Assembly (NCBI GenBank): GCA_947463445.1
Contig: CANHRS010000003.1
Span: 19,979 to 83,978, forward strand
Origin: Flavobacteriia bacterium
GTDB taxonomy: Bacteria; Bacteroidota; Bacteroidia; Flavobacteriales_D; Crocinitomicaceae
Direction of reading: 5' to 3'
DNA: 64,000 nucleotides
Below are positions 16,293-25,421 of this stretch, piece after piece. Below the pieces are notes generated by a model, which saw only the letters and a list, made by a program, of their open reading frames with translations, did not search any database and had not been told where the DNA came from. Positions within the stretch are counted from its first letter, which is position 1. The number at the start of each line of letters is the position of its first letter. Made by a program: the position numbers and the translations under genes.

Positions 16293-17075
16293 GTGAAAAA
16301 AGTCAGTTTCTTAATTTTTCTATTAAGTGTTTTAAGTTCTTGCATAGTATACAGAATGCATAAATTAACCCATAACCCTTCTGATAGCTACTTTGTAAAA
16401 GGAAAAAAATACCATTACAATACATTTTATATTGACAGTTTAGGAGATACCATTGTTCGAGGAAAGTTAATCATAGCTCCAACTGGAAAACCTTGGATTG
16501 CGCAACCAGGAGTTCAAGAATCAGTAAATTATTATTATTTTGTAGATAGTTTGGAGTATGTCAAATTTATTGATCCTGAACCATTTTTTGCAAAAAGAAA
16601 CAGCGACTATTTAGCAAAAAAGCATAAATTAAAATTTAATAAAAAAGAAAATACAGGTGGTTATATGAAAAGTAATTATTTCTACATCCATCCTCCTAGA
16701 ACAAATCAATTTAGATTATTATTTTATTCTCCACATCCATGGATGACTAATCAATTGTTAAATGACTCGTCTTATAATGAGTTTAATGTAGAATTAAAAT
16801 TTTTTGGACCTATAATGTCACTAATGAGTATTTATAAGTTAAAACCAATTTCAAAATCCTCACTTCCTGCATTTCCTTCATCCATCAAAGTTTGGAAAGT
16901 GGATATCGATAGTAAAATGAAGTTCAAAGACACAACTAAAACGTATTATACTGGATTATATAATTCAACTGTTGAGGCTGAATTTTGCAAAGAGTTTGCA
17001 TATATAAAGATGCATTATCGGTTTGAAAATGGAATACAAGTACTTTTCAACTTCGAAAAAATGACGGAAGAATAA
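16293..17075 (+). CDS. Predicted lipoprotein of unknown function
   Basis: No ATG fits, so the gene should start at the GTG at 16293. That gives MKKVSFLIFLLSVLSSC, a signal peptide with lipobox LSSC. The 260-residue product has no recognised domain. It is rich in Tyr, Phe and Lys, with a beta-like pattern such as YYYFVDSLEYVKFID. It lies alone between radA, which diverges, and the convergent epimerase-like gene 38 bases beyond its stop. No terminator hairpin separates the two. It is probably an envelope protein specific to a narrow group. Confidence 0.5.
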   Translation: MKKVSFLIFLLSVLSSCIVYRMHKLTHNPSDSYFVKGKKYHYNTFYIDSLGDTIVRGKLIIAPTGKPWIAQPGVQESVNYYYFVDSLEYVKFIDPEPFFAKRNSDYLAKKHKLKFNKKENTGGYMKSNYFYIHPPRTNQFRLLFYSPHPWMTNQLLNDSSYNEFNVELKFFGPIMSLMSIYKLKPISKSSLPAFPSSIKVWKVDIDSKMKFKDTTKTYYTGLYNSTVEAEFCKEFAYIKMHYRFENGIQVLFNFEKMTEE

Positions 17076-17113
17076 TTTAATGTTCGTTTCATACAATTTT
17101 AACAGATAAAAAG

Positions 17114-17893
17114 TCACAATATCTCATACCCCATCCCTAACTCGCGGATTGATTTCTCATTATTTACAATTTTTCCCTCCCCTTCTTCGATAAATTGAGG
17201 AAGTTCAAATCCAAATTTTCTGCATGACTCCGTATAATATTCGTTTCGTGTAGGATGCTGTGATGCACATGCGTTTACAATTTTACCCCAATAATTTTTC
17301 ACTAAAACTTGAACAATTATTTGAATACTATCTTTTTGCTCGATTAAATTTACAGGTTGATTACCATTTGGTATACCACTCCGACCAGCAAAAAACTTGG
17401 CAGGATGACGGTTTGGTCCAATGAGTCCTGCCATGCGTATAATTGTTAAGCGATCTTGTAAATAATTATGTAAGACTTGTTCTGCATATGCAAGGTGATT
17501 GGTACTTGCATTTTCTTCCCACGTGAAGGAATCTTCTTTTGCATCTCTAATATGCTCTGGATAAACTCCTGTTGTACTTACAAAAATGAAATGAGTTTTT
17601 TCGCTAAATTGTTTTGCTACAAACAATAAATGTTCGCCATATTCTTGCATATAGTTTACCTTTCCTGGAGGGAAATTTAAAATACAAAAAGCGGTATCCG
17701 ATACAATTTCTTCTGCTAATATTGGGTTATCTTCCCGACTGTTCCAATAAAATGCTTCTAAATTTGTTGATGCAAGTTGCGCGATTTTCTCCACATTACG
17801 GGTTGTGCCAACTACCTTGTAGCCTTGTTCTACGAGTTGTTGACCCAAAGGTGTACCAAGCCATCCGAAGCCTACGATTGCGATTTTAGTCAT
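17114..17893 (-). CDS. NAD(P)-dependent epimerase/dehydratase-like protein
   Basis: The ATG at 17893 starts MTKIAIVGFGWLGTPLGQQL, a Rossmann nucleotide-binding start (GxGxxG variant), giving 259 residues. The upstream reading adds five residues inside ppk1 and is less likely. The extended-SDR fold continues with FVSTTGVYPE near residue 110, but the canonical YxxxK is weak: LAYAEQVL contains a Tyr, while the Lys four residues later is missing. It resembles YeeD/YbjT-like SDRs of unknown substrate more than a defined sugar epimerase. Its start codon overlaps the end of ppk1 by 8 bases, so the two are translationally coupled. Confidence 0.65.
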   Translation of the reverse strand: MTKIAIVGFGWLGTPLGQQLVEQGYKVVGTTRNVEKIAQLASTNLEAFYWNSREDNPILAEEIVSDTAFCILNFPPGKVNYMQEYGEHLLFVAKQFSEKTHFIFVSTTGVYPEHIRDAKEDSFTWEENASTNHLAYAEQVLHNYLQDRLTIIRMAGLIGPNRHPAKFFAGRSGIPNGNQPVNLIEQKDSIQIIVQVLVKNYWGKIVNACASQHPTRNEYYTESCRKFGFELPQFIEEGEGKIVNNEKSIRELGMGYEIL

Positions 17894-19946
17894 TCGTTTC
17901 TTCTCCAACCAACACTAATTGATTCTTATAGTATTCATATAAAGCCATTTGGGAACGCACAGGATGACCGAGATCGTTGATATGGTGCTTATTTTTTAAT
18001 TTTTTATCTATCACTCGGGACTTTTGATTGTCCGACCATTGTAGTCCAAAAATGGTTTGTAATTCATTTTGTAGTACGCGATCATAAATTGGAGCACCCA
18101 CTTCGATACGTTTGTCTAAATTACGTTCCATCCAGTCAAAAGATGAAATATAATAAAGAGGATTTCCATTATTCTCAAAAATCATAAAGCGTGCATGTTC
18201 CAAGAAACGATCCACAACACTTATTGCCTCTATATTTTCACTCTGATTTTTAATTCCTGGCACCAAACAACAAACACCACGAACGTTTAATTTAATTTTA
18301 ACGCCCGCATTACTTGCTTGATATAATTTATCAATCATTTTAATGTCAACCAAATTGTTGATTTTAATACAAATACCAGAAGGTAAACCTTTCTTTGCAT
18401 TGTCAATTTCAGCTTGTATAAGACTTGTAAGTTTACGACGATTATTAAAAGGAGAAACCAAAAGATTGCGATATACCCCTCTTTCAATATTATTTTCCAT
18501 AACACGGAAAACCTTTCTTACCTCTTGGCAAATAGCCACATTTCCGGTAAAATAGCCAACATCCGAATAAATTTTAGCAGTCTTTTCATGGAAGTTACCC
18601 GTACCAATAAATGCAATTATTTGTTCTTTCCCTTTAACTACACGTGTTATCTTCAAGAGTTTAGAGTGAACTTTTAATCCCTGCACTCCATAAATTACAC
18701 GGGCACCTTGTTCTTTCATGCGCTCCGCCCAATACAAGTTGTTTTCCTCGTCGAAGCGCGCTTGAATCTCGAAAATCACCACAACTTCTTTACCATTATT
18801 TACAGCGTTTAATAACGCATTCATAATTTGAGAGTTATGTGCTACTCGGTATACATTTATTTTAATGGATTTTACGGTAGGATCAATCGCTGCTTCACGA
18901 ATTGTATCTACTACATAATCAAACTTTTGATATGGAAAATGGAGTAGTACATCTTTTTCAGCAAACGTATTTAAATAACTCTTGGTATGAATCAAGTCTG
19001 GATGGTCTAAAGCTGGTAATTTCTCATAAATCAATTCTTTCTTCCCAAAATCTGGAAAACCAGCGAAATCTTTAAAATTATGGTATCTACCTCCTGGTAT
19101 TGCATTCAATCCCGCTTTTAAATTCAATGCTTTCAGCAAATAATTTTTTAAATCAACAGGCATTTTAGCGTCGTAAACAAAACGTACAGGTTCTCCTTTT
19201 TTACGATTTTGCAAACTTGCCTCCATTTTTTCAATGAATGAAACCGATAAATCATCGTCAAGATTTAATTCTGCATCCCTCGTGAACTTAAATGTAAAAG
19301 CTTGCATTCCTTTTACATCAAAAATGGTGAAAATGGAATCTAAATGTAGCCGTATGATATCATCAATTAAAATAAAAAAAGATTTTTCTCCTTGTTGAAT
19401 TTTATAAAAACGTTGATAGGTTGATGGTATTTGAATTAAAGCGTAAAATGGTTTCTTTGAATTTTCTTTTTCTAAGCGAACGGCTAAATAAATGTGAGTA
19501 TCTCTTAATTTCGGGAATGGTAATCTAGGATTTAGAATGATTGGAACTATTTCGTGTTTTAATTCCGTGTGAAAATAATTGGATAATTCCTCGCGATGTT
19601 CAGCCGTAAGATTCTTTTCGGTCAGTTGATAGATATTCTTTTCCTTCAATTCTAGTAATAAACCTTGATAACAAGATTCAAACATTTTTTGTTGGTTTAA
19701 TACCTCTTCTCGGATATCTTCCAGTAATTCAGCTGCAGTACCATTGTATCCTTGCACAGAATTTTTCTTAATCGAAATAATACGTTTAATATTTGCAACA
19801 CGCACACGAAAGAACTCATCCATATTGTTCGAATAAATTCCTAAAAATCGCATACGTTCTACCAATGGAACGTTTGGATCAATCGCTTCCTGTAAAACTC
19901 TTTCGTTAAAGGATAACCAACTTAATTCCCGATTTACTAACTCCAT
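17886..19946 (-). CDS. ppk1: Polyphosphate kinase 1
   Basis: PPK1 makes inorganic polyphosphate from ATP, reversibly, at the inner face of the membrane. The 686 residues are close to the family length. The N-terminal NRELSWLSFNERVLQEA, the middle KINVYRVAHNSQIMNAL, and both phosphate-handling histidines of the catalytic region are present: H427 in GLKVHSKLLKITR and H453 in GTGNFHEKTA, the equivalents of E. coli H435 and H454. The C-terminus is intact. A TATTTTTG element on the minus strand lies 27 bases upstream. The epimerase-like gene overlaps its 3' end by 8 bases. Confidence 0.95.
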   Translation of the reverse strand: MELVNRELSWLSFNERVLQEAIDPNVPLVERMRFLGIYSNNMDEFFRVRVANIKRIISIKKNSVQGYNGTAAELLEDIREEVLNQQKMFESCYQGLLLELKEKNIYQLTEKNLTAEHREELSNYFHTELKHEIVPIILNPRLPFPKLRDTHIYLAVRLEKENSKKPFYALIQIPSTYQRFYKIQQGEKSFFILIDDIIRLHLDSIFTIFDVKGMQAFTFKFTRDAELNLDDDLSVSFIEKMEASLQNRKKGEPVRFVYDAKMPVDLKNYLLKALNLKAGLNAIPGGRYHNFKDFAGFPDFGKKELIYEKLPALDHPDLIHTKSYLNTFAEKDVLLHFPYQKFDYVVDTIREAAIDPTVKSIKINVYRVAHNSQIMNALLNAVNNGKEVVVIFEIQARFDEENNLYWAERMKEQGARVIYGVQGLKVHSKLLKITRVVKGKEQIIAFIGTGNFHEKTAKIYSDVGYFTGNVAICQEVRKVFRVMENNIERGVYRNLLVSPFNNRRKLTSLIQAEIDNAKKGLPSGICIKINNLVDIKMIDKLYQASNAGVKIKLNVRGVCCLVPGIKNQSENIEAISVVDRFLEHARFMIFENNGNPLYYISSFDWMERNLDKRIEVGAPIYDRVLQNELQTIFGLQWSDNQKSRVIDKKLKNKHHINDLGHPVRSQMALYEYYKNQLVLVGEETND

Positions 19947-19972
19947 ACTTTATTTTATAATAAGGATAAACA

Positions 19973-19980
19973 CAAAAATA
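19973..19980 (-). promoter_or_regulatory. TAnnTTTG (-7) element for ppk1
   Basis: TATTTTTG on the minus strand in the 45-base gap between ispD and ppk1. It suggests ppk1 has its own promoter. Confidence 0.4.
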
Positions 19981-19991
19981 AGCATTGATTA

Positions 19992-20642
19992 TTATTTGAA
20001 TGTTAAATCTACACGGGTTGTGATTTTTATATTCTCCACATTACCTTCCACCAAAGATATAGTAAATCCTGCTTCTTCCACTAACGAAGCATCGTCTGTT
20101 ATTCCTATATGAAAAGGGAGTTTGTATGCTGTTTCTAATAGACTTCTTTCAAATACTTGTGGTGTTTGCACACTACGAAAATTACTGCGAACAACTGCTT
20201 TGGAGGTTCCGTCAGGTAATATTTGACGCAAAGACTCTGTAACTTCAAGTACTGGAATTCCAGAACCAGTATTTCTGGCAGAGGCAAAACAACGTTGTAT
20301 TGTTTCCTGAGAAACATTGGGTCTCACACCATCATGTACCGCTACAAATTTTCCTGTCGCGTGTTGTAATGCTAATTGAATGGAATGATAGCGCTCCTTT
20401 CCACCTGAAATTAAGGTGTGTGGAACCGTAAATTGATGTTTATCACACAGTTCTTTCCAATAAGATTTCCAGTCTTCAGGAAGTGTAACTAACAATTGTG
20501 CGTGAGTATCAAACGTATAAAAGCAAGCAATGGTTTGCATTAATATTGGCGTATCTCCTAACAACATAAATTGCTTTGGAATGTCCCCACCCATTCTTTT
20601 ACCAATACCGCCAGCAGTTATAATGATTGTGTTTTCGTGCAT
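19992..20642 (-). CDS. ispD: 2-C-methyl-D-erythritol 4-phosphate cytidylyltransferase
   Basis: IspD joins CTP and methylerythritol phosphate in the MEP isoprenoid route. From the ATG at 20642 the protein has 216 residues, with the nucleotide-binding start IITAGGIGKRMGGDIPKQF. It also has VAVHDGVRPNVS and, near the C-terminus, TDDASLVEEAG. The only earlier in-frame start is a TTG at 20672 that lies inside a terminator hairpin, so the ATG is preferred. The ATG follows that terminator's T run by only four bases, and no separate ribosome-binding site fits. The enzyme itself looks complete. Confidence 0.92.
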   Translation of the reverse strand: MHENTIIITAGGIGKRMGGDIPKQFMLLGDTPILMQTIACFYTFDTHAQLLVTLPEDWKSYWKELCDKHQFTVPHTLISGGKERYHSIQLALQHATGKFVAVHDGVRPNVSQETIQRCFASARNTGSGIPVLEVTESLRQILPDGTSKAVVRSNFRSVQTPQVFERSLLETAYKLPFHIGITDDASLVEEAGFTISLVEGNVENIKITTRVDLTFK

Positions 20643-20646
20643 AGAG

Positions 20647-20675
20647 AAAAAAAAAGGTTGTCTAAAAGACAACCT
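20647..20675 (-). terminator. Intrinsic terminator directly before the ispD start codon
   Basis: On the minus strand AGGTTGTCT, loop TTT, AGACAACCT, then eight T. It is a perfect 9-bp stem. It ends the small membrane protein gene upstream, yet its T run lies 4 bases before the ispD ATG. Confidence 0.85.
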
Positions 20676-20694
20676 AAAATTATGTTTTTAAAAA

Positions 20695-20877
20695 TTATTT
20701 AATCTGATTTGGATTATTTTCAGCCTCTTGGTTGAATTTACGTTGGTAATTTAACCAATAGAATAAACCAACAAAACCTAGAATTATGCAGGAGTAATTG
20801 AATACATTACCAACTATATCATAAAATCCAAAAATGAACTGAAAAAAATTTGCGATTCCGTACCAAAGTGCATTCAT
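20695..20877 (-). CDS. Small membrane protein, DUF6341-like
   Basis: A 60-residue protein with one or two hydrophobic segments (residues 8-26 and 27-42: FNYSCIILGFVGLFYWLNY), followed by a polar tail QRKFNQEAENNPNQIK. The layout resembles the DUF6341 small proteins that Flavobacteria encode next to a DUF6427 membrane protein and purD; here the DUF6427-like gene is divergent and adjacent and purD is near. The resemblance is by eye from context and composition. It has its own terminator at 20647-20675. Its function is unknown. Confidence 0.55.
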   Translation of the reverse strand: MNALWYGIANFFQFIFGFYDIVGNVFNYSCIILGFVGLFYWLNYQRKFNQEAENNPNQIK

Positions 20878-21024
20878 AGTTTCTAATTTTTATGTGACAA
20901 ATTAAGCAATTACTTTTCAAATTATCAACAATTGACTCTTTTATTTTGTGTATACAGTAAAATTAAGATCTATATATTACCAAATTCTAGTTGTTTCTGG
21001 CATAGAAAATTCTAATATAAATCT

Positions 21025-21032
21025 TATCTTCG
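21025..21032 (+). promoter_or_regulatory. Near-consensus -7 element (TATCTTCG)
   Basis: One base off TAnnTTTG and only 5 bases before the ATG at 21038. If used, the mRNA would have almost no leader. Confidence 0.3.
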
Positions 21033-21037
21033 CGACA

Positions 21038-21994
21038 ATGACGCGCATTTTTTTAGGGAATCAAATTTATGTACTCTTATTACTGCCCTTTTTAATAGGA
21101 GGTTATGTTGCGCTCAATGAATTTACAGGTTTCTTCGAAATTTTACCCGAAATTAACCTCGGTCTTTGGGGTAGTTATTTTATCGAAAACCATTTTTGGA
21201 TTAACTACTTGAGTCTTGGATTAATTCTACTCAATGCCATATTAGCTAACTTTTTATTCAATTCCAATGAATTTTATGAACGAAACAGCTATATAATCGC
21301 TTTACTTTATATTCTGTTTATGAGTTATTTTCACGCTTTCTATCAAATAGATGGAGTGTTAATTTCACACACACTGCTAATTTTTTGTTTATTTCTTTTC
21401 TTTCGATTACAAAACAATTCCGATGGTCGTAAAATTGCTTTTAACGGTTCTTTTTTACTTGGAATTGCTGCGACATTTAATCCTACTTTCTTGGTTTTCT
21501 TTCCTGTAATTTGGTTTATGATTACACGAATTCGTCCATTTGTATTTAGAGAAATAATACTTGCTTCCATTGGATTTTTGTTACCTGTCGGGTACGCTTT
21601 AGGATTTATTTTTTATTTTTTCAATGATTTACATTGGAATTGGTACAAACTATCCGAAAAAATATTACAAAAAACATCAATTATAGGTTCTGCATCTACC
21701 ATATTAATATTTATTGGATTATTAAGTTTATTAACATTGAATTACAAAACTTCAAAAAGTTCACTTAGATTCAAAAAATTACTTGCTATACTAAAACTAG
21801 TTTTATTTGTGGGAGTAATCGTTGGTATGTATCAATATTTCCATGATCGAAATTTTGAATGGGTAAGTGTAGCAATTATACCCCTCTGTTTTTTCTATCC
21901 ATTTGCCTTCTTTAATAAATCGTCGTTACTATTAGCAAAAATATTATTTTACACATTGTTCATATTTTCACTTGCTAAATTTTTCATTAAATAA
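21038..21994 (+). CDS. Polytopic membrane protein, DUF6427-like
   Basis: The ATG at 21038 is chosen over a GTG 90 bases upstream, because the extra 30 residues are polar and lack conservation features. The 318-residue protein has about eight or nine membrane segments, starting with IYVLLLLPFLIGGYVAL. A typical mid-protein stretch, FNGSFLLGIAATFNPTFLVF, matches the 'G-I-A-[ST]-L/F-x-x' part of the Flavobacterial DUF6427 family, which sits near purD as here. The function is unknown; a transporter or polymer-chain enzyme is possible. purQ follows after 82 bases behind its own promoter. Confidence 0.6.
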   Translation: MTRIFLGNQIYVLLLLPFLIGGYVALNEFTGFFEILPEINLGLWGSYFIENHFWINYLSLGLILLNAILANFLFNSNEFYERNSYIIALLYILFMSYFHAFYQIDGVLISHTLLIFCLFLFFRLQNNSDGRKIAFNGSFLLGIAATFNPTFLVFFPVIWFMITRIRPFVFREIILASIGFLLPVGYALGFIFYFFNDLHWNWYKLSEKILQKTSIIGSASTILIFIGLLSLLTLNYKTSKSSLRFKKLLAILKLVLFVGVIVGMYQYFHDRNFEWVSVAIIPLCFFYPFAFFNKSSLLLAKILFYTLFIFSLAKFFIK

Positions 21995-22015
21995 TTAACG
22001 TGCACGTGAAATGAC

Positions 22016-22047
22016 TACTTTTGTAAGGTAAAATTGCCAAATGGCAA
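22016..22047 (+). promoter_or_regulatory. purQ promoter and short leader hairpin
   Basis: TACTTTTG at 22016-22023 matches the -7 consensus. TTGCC, loop AAAT, GGCAA (22034-22047) forms a small hairpin at the start of the predicted leader, 30 bases before the purQ ATG. The stem is too short and the T run is absent, so it is not a terminator. A role in mRNA stability or repression is possible. Confidence 0.4.
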
Positions 22048-22076
22048 AAAAGGTATAAAAAAATAAAACGAAGCAA

Positions 22077-22766
22077 ATGAAATTTGGAGTTGTTACTTTC
22101 CCTGGGTCGAACTGCGATGAGGATATGGTATATGTATTGGAAACAATGTTAAACCAAAAAGTTGAACGCTTATGGCATAAAGATTCTGACCTTAAAGGGG
22201 CGGATTTTATTGTACTTCCTGGAGGATTCTCTTATGGAGATTACTTACGTTCTGGTGCAATCGCTAAACTCTCTCCAATTATGGGTGAAGTTATTAAGCA
22301 TGCAAATAAAGGTGGTTATGTATTGGGTGTATGTAATGGTTTCCAAATCTTGACTGAGTCAGGATTATTAGACGGTGCATTGTTACATAACGACACGCAA
22401 AAATTCATCTGTAAAAATGTATATTTAAAACCTGAGTTTACAACTTCTGCAATTACAAAAGATTTGGATGCAACTAAAACATACCAAATTCCAATTGCAC
22501 ATGGCGAAGGACGTTTCTATGCTTCAGATGATACAATCAAAAAGATTTACGATAACGAACAAGTGATTTTTAAATACGCTGGACAAGACGGTACCATTAA
22601 TGAAGAATTCAACCCAAATGGTTCGATTGATAGCATTGCTGGAATTTGTAATGCTGGGAAAAATGTATTTGGTATGATGCCACACCCAGAAAGAGCTGCT
22701 GATGTAGTATTAAATAATTTAGACGGAAAATTGTTGTTCGAATCCTTATTGAATAACTGTAAATAA
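22077..22766 (+). CDS. purQ: Phosphoribosylformylglycinamidine synthase, glutaminase subunit
   Basis: PurQ releases ammonia from glutamine and passes it to PurL for FGAM formation, with PurS as the third subunit. The 229-residue class I amidotransferase has its nucleophile at C86 in GVCNGFQIL, the catalytic pair H203 and E205 in MMPHPERAAD, and the early motif LPGGFSYGDYLRSG. It is a separate protein here, whereas many Gammaproteobacteria and some Bacteroidetes have a fused PurL of about 1300 residues. The genome should therefore encode separate PurL and PurS elsewhere. purD begins 7 bases after the stop. Confidence 0.93.
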   Translation: MKFGVVTFPGSNCDEDMVYVLETMLNQKVERLWHKDSDLKGADFIVLPGGFSYGDYLRSGAIAKLSPIMGEVIKHANKGGYVLGVCNGFQILTESGLLDGALLHNDTQKFICKNVYLKPEFTTSAITKDLDATKTYQIPIAHGEGRFYASDDTIKKIYDNEQVIFKYAGQDGTINEEFNPNGSIDSIAGICNAGKNVFGMMPHPERAADVVLNNLDGKLLFESLLNNCK

Positions 22767-22773
22767 TTATATA

Positions 22774-24060
22774 ATGAGAGTTTTATTATTAGGATCTGGA
22801 GGTAGAGAACATGCAATTGCTTGGAAAATTGCACAAAGTTCGCAGTTAGACAAGTTGTTCATCGCTCCTGGAAATGCAGGAACACGAAATCATGGGACTA
22901 ACGTGGCTATTCAACCTACAGATTTCGAATCAATTAAAACTTTTGTGTTAGAAAATGAAATTGCAACGGTTGTGGTAGGTCCAGAAGATCCTTTGGTAAA
23001 AGGAATTTATGATTTCTTCCAAGCGGATGCAACTATCAAACATGTCAATGTGATTGGGCCTTCTAAAGAAGCAGCACAATTGGAAGGAAGTAAAGATTTT
23101 GCAAAGAAATTTATGCAACGTCACAACATCCCAACCGCTAAATACGCAACATTTACAAAAGATACCTTAGAAGAAGGATATGCTTTTCTAGCTTCCATGA
23201 AACCTCCTTATGTATTAAAAGCAGATGGCTTAGCGGCAGGAAAAGGTGTTGTTATTCCAGATACGTTAGAGGAAGCAAAAGCTGAACTAAAATCCATGTT
23301 AGCAGATGCTAAATTTGGAGATGCAAGTTCGCGTGTTGTAATCGAACAATTCTTAAAAGGAATCGAATTATCTGTGTTTGTATTGACGGATGGAGAATCG
23401 TATAAAATTCTTCCGGAAGCAAAAGACTACAAACGCATTGGAGAAGGAGATACTGGTTTGAATACTGGTGGAATGGGAGCGGTTTCTCCGGTTGTATTTG
23501 CGGATAAAACATTCATGGATAAGATTGAAAATCAAATTATTATACCTACAATTAAAGGCTTAAAAGCAGAAAATTTAGTGTATAAAGGATTTGTGTTTTT
23601 CGGTTTGATATCTGTAAAAGGCGAGCCATATGTGATTGAATACAATTGTAGAATGGGAGATCCTGAAACAGAAGTAGTAATGCCGCGCATCAAATCGGAT
23701 ATATTAGATTTATTTGAAGGTATTGCAACAGGTACTCTTTCTGAACGTGATGTTCAGTTTGACGAACGTGCTGCTACTACTGTTATGATGGTTGCTGGTG
23801 GTTATCCAGAAGAATATCAAAAAGGGAAAACAATTCATGGGTTAAATTCCGTAAAAGATAGTATTGTATTCCATGCAGGAACAAGTTCAGATGGACCTGT
23901 AGTTCTCTCTTCTGGAGGAAGAGTACTTGCAGTTACTTCCTATGGTAAAACAATAGAAGGCGCTTTAAATAGATCTTACTCATCCATTGAAGGGATTGAA
24001 TTTGAAGGCGCAAACTACCGGAAAGATATCGGTAGAGATTTAATCAATTATACCAAGTAA
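22774..24060 (+). CDS. purD: Phosphoribosylamine-glycine ligase (GARS)
   Basis: PurD couples phosphoribosylamine to glycine with ATP, the second step of purine synthesis. The 428 residues are normal length. Seen are the N-terminal VLLLGSGGREHAIAWKIAQS, the ATP-grasp region with LKADGLAAGKGV and IEYNCRMGDPETEVVMPR, and the C-terminal GRVLAVTSYGKTIEGA. All parts are intact. It is in an operon with purQ (7-base gap), and the CorC-like gene follows after 6 bases. Confidence 0.95.
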   Translation: MRVLLLGSGGREHAIAWKIAQSSQLDKLFIAPGNAGTRNHGTNVAIQPTDFESIKTFVLENEIATVVVGPEDPLVKGIYDFFQADATIKHVNVIGPSKEAAQLEGSKDFAKKFMQRHNIPTAKYATFTKDTLEEGYAFLASMKPPYVLKADGLAAGKGVVIPDTLEEAKAELKSMLADAKFGDASSRVVIEQFLKGIELSVFVLTDGESYKILPEAKDYKRIGEGDTGLNTGGMGAVSPVVFADKTFMDKIENQIIIPTIKGLKAENLVYKGFVFFGLISVKGEPYVIEYNCRMGDPETEVVMPRIKSDILDLFEGIATGTLSERDVQFDERAATTVMMVAGGYPEEYQKGKTIHGLNSVKDSIVFHAGTSSDGPVVLSSGGRVLAVTSYGKTIEGALNRSYSSIEGIEFEGANYRKDIGRDLINYTK

Positions 24061-24066
24061 TTGTAA

Positions 24067-25320
24067 ATGGACCCCCACCTCATAATTCTATTTACACTTT
24101 TTATTTCTGCGTTTAGTTCTGGTGTAGAAATTGCATTTGTATCTTCTAGTAGACTACGTATAGAATTAGATAAAAATAAAGGTTCCTTTACTGGGAAAAT
24201 ATTAGGATTTTTCTACCGAAATGAAGGCCATTTCTTAGCGGCGCTGCTACTAGGAAATAATATTGCACTTGTTCTTTTTGGAATACAAGCAGCCGAGATT
24301 TTAAATCCTATAATAGCATCTTGGGGTGTGACTGAACAAGTATTACAACTCTTGATTCAAACTGTAATTTCAACCATATTGGTATTGATAATCGCGGAAT
24401 TCCTTCCAAAAGCAATTTGTCAGTTAAATCCAAATGCTTTTATGAAGTCCTTTGCAGTTCCTGCATACCTTTTTTACTGGATCTTATATCTTCCTACATC
24501 TATTATCATGTTTATAAGTTTGCGTTTCTTAAAACTCATGAAAGTGGAAATATCAAGTACTGAAAAAGTGTTTTCGAAAGTTGATTTAGAGCACTATGTA
24601 CAAGACATGAACGAACGTATCAAAGAAGAAGAAGACTTTGGAAATGAAATGCAAATTCTACAAAATGCATTAGATTTCTCTAAAATTAAAGCGCGTGATT
24701 GTATGGTTCCACGACCAGAAATTATTGCTATTGAGGTAAACGAACCGATTACTGATTTACACGCATTATTTATAAAAACAGGAATTTCAAAAGTGGTTGT
24801 TTTCCGGGATTCTATCGATAACATCATTGGTTATGCGCACTCGTTTGAATTGTTCAACAAACCAGATTCTATCGCTAAAATATTAAGACCCATTTTATTC
24901 GTTCCTGAATCTATTCCTGGAAAAGAATTATTAGAAATGTTTACAAGCAAATCTGTAAGTATCGCCATTGTGGTAGATGAATACGGAGGTACAGCTGGTG
25001 TTATCACTATTGAAGACGTCATTGAAGAAATCTTTGGAGATATTGAAGACGAGCACGACAAAGAAGATTGGTTGGAAGAAAAAATTTCAGATTCCGAATA
25101 CCGTTTCTCTGCCCGTGCGGAAATTGATTATCTCAACGAAAATTATAAATTAGGACTCATAGAATCCGAAGAATACGAAACCCTTGGAGGATTGATTATC
25201 CACGAATTAGAGTCTATCCCAGAAGCAGGACAAGAAATCAAAACCGACAAATTACGTTTGGTAATTGAGGAGGTTTCTGACCGAAGAATTGAAGTCGTGA
25301 GACTCTTTGTTGGGGAGTAA
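24067..25320 (+). CDS. CorC/HlyC-type membrane protein (DUF21, CBS, CorC_HlyC)
   Basis: A 417-residue hemolysin-family protein. The DUF21 membrane domain comes first (about residues 1-180, several hydrophobic segments including LAALLLGNNIALVLFG), then a CBS pair (about 200-325, ARDCMVPRPEIIAIEV and IVVDEYGGTAGVITIEDVI), then the small C-terminal CorC_HlyC transporter-associated domain (about 340-410). Members of the family are linked to Mg2+ and Co2+ efflux. GldE of gliding bacteria is related, but this N-terminus lacks the longer extension I associate with GldE. It lies in the purQ-purD unit, 6 bases after purD. Confidence 0.8.
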   Translation: MDPHLIILFTLFISAFSSGVEIAFVSSSRLRIELDKNKGSFTGKILGFFYRNEGHFLAALLLGNNIALVLFGIQAAEILNPIIASWGVTEQVLQLLIQTVISTILVLIIAEFLPKAICQLNPNAFMKSFAVPAYLFYWILYLPTSIIMFISLRFLKLMKVEISSTEKVFSKVDLEHYVQDMNERIKEEEDFGNEMQILQNALDFSKIKARDCMVPRPEIIAIEVNEPITDLHALFIKTGISKVVVFRDSIDNIIGYAHSFELFNKPDSIAKILRPILFVPESIPGKELLEMFTSKSVSIAIVVDEYGGTAGVITIEDVIEEIFGDIEDEHDKEDWLEEKISDSEYRFSARAEIDYLNENYKLGLIESEEYETLGGLIIHELESIPEAGQEIKTDKLRLVIEEVSDRRIEVVRLFVGE

Positions 25321-25345
25321 TCTTGGTTTCCCTCTTGGAGGATAG

Positions 25346-25363
25346 TCCCGAAAGCTTTCGGGA
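25346..25363. repeat. Perfect 18-bp palindrome
   Basis: TCCCGAAAGCTTTCGGGA, just after the CorC-like gene and flanked by purine-rich GGGAAAGGGAGG. It may be a transcription end or a dispersed REP-like element. I see no second copy in this window. Confidence 0.7.
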
Positions 25364-25421
25364 AAGGGAGGTGATACTTATTTTCTATTAAATAATTCAT
25401 ATTTGTTACGAATAACCCCGC

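Noticed and set aside
17886..17908. Longer start of the epimerase-like gene inside ppk1
   Set aside because: MTKIAIVGFGWLG at 17893 is the standard Rossmann start; the extra residues carry no signal.
24067..25320. GldE gliding-motility protein
   Set aside because: The domain order is right, but the N-terminus lacks the longer extension I associate with GldE and no gldD is adjacent.
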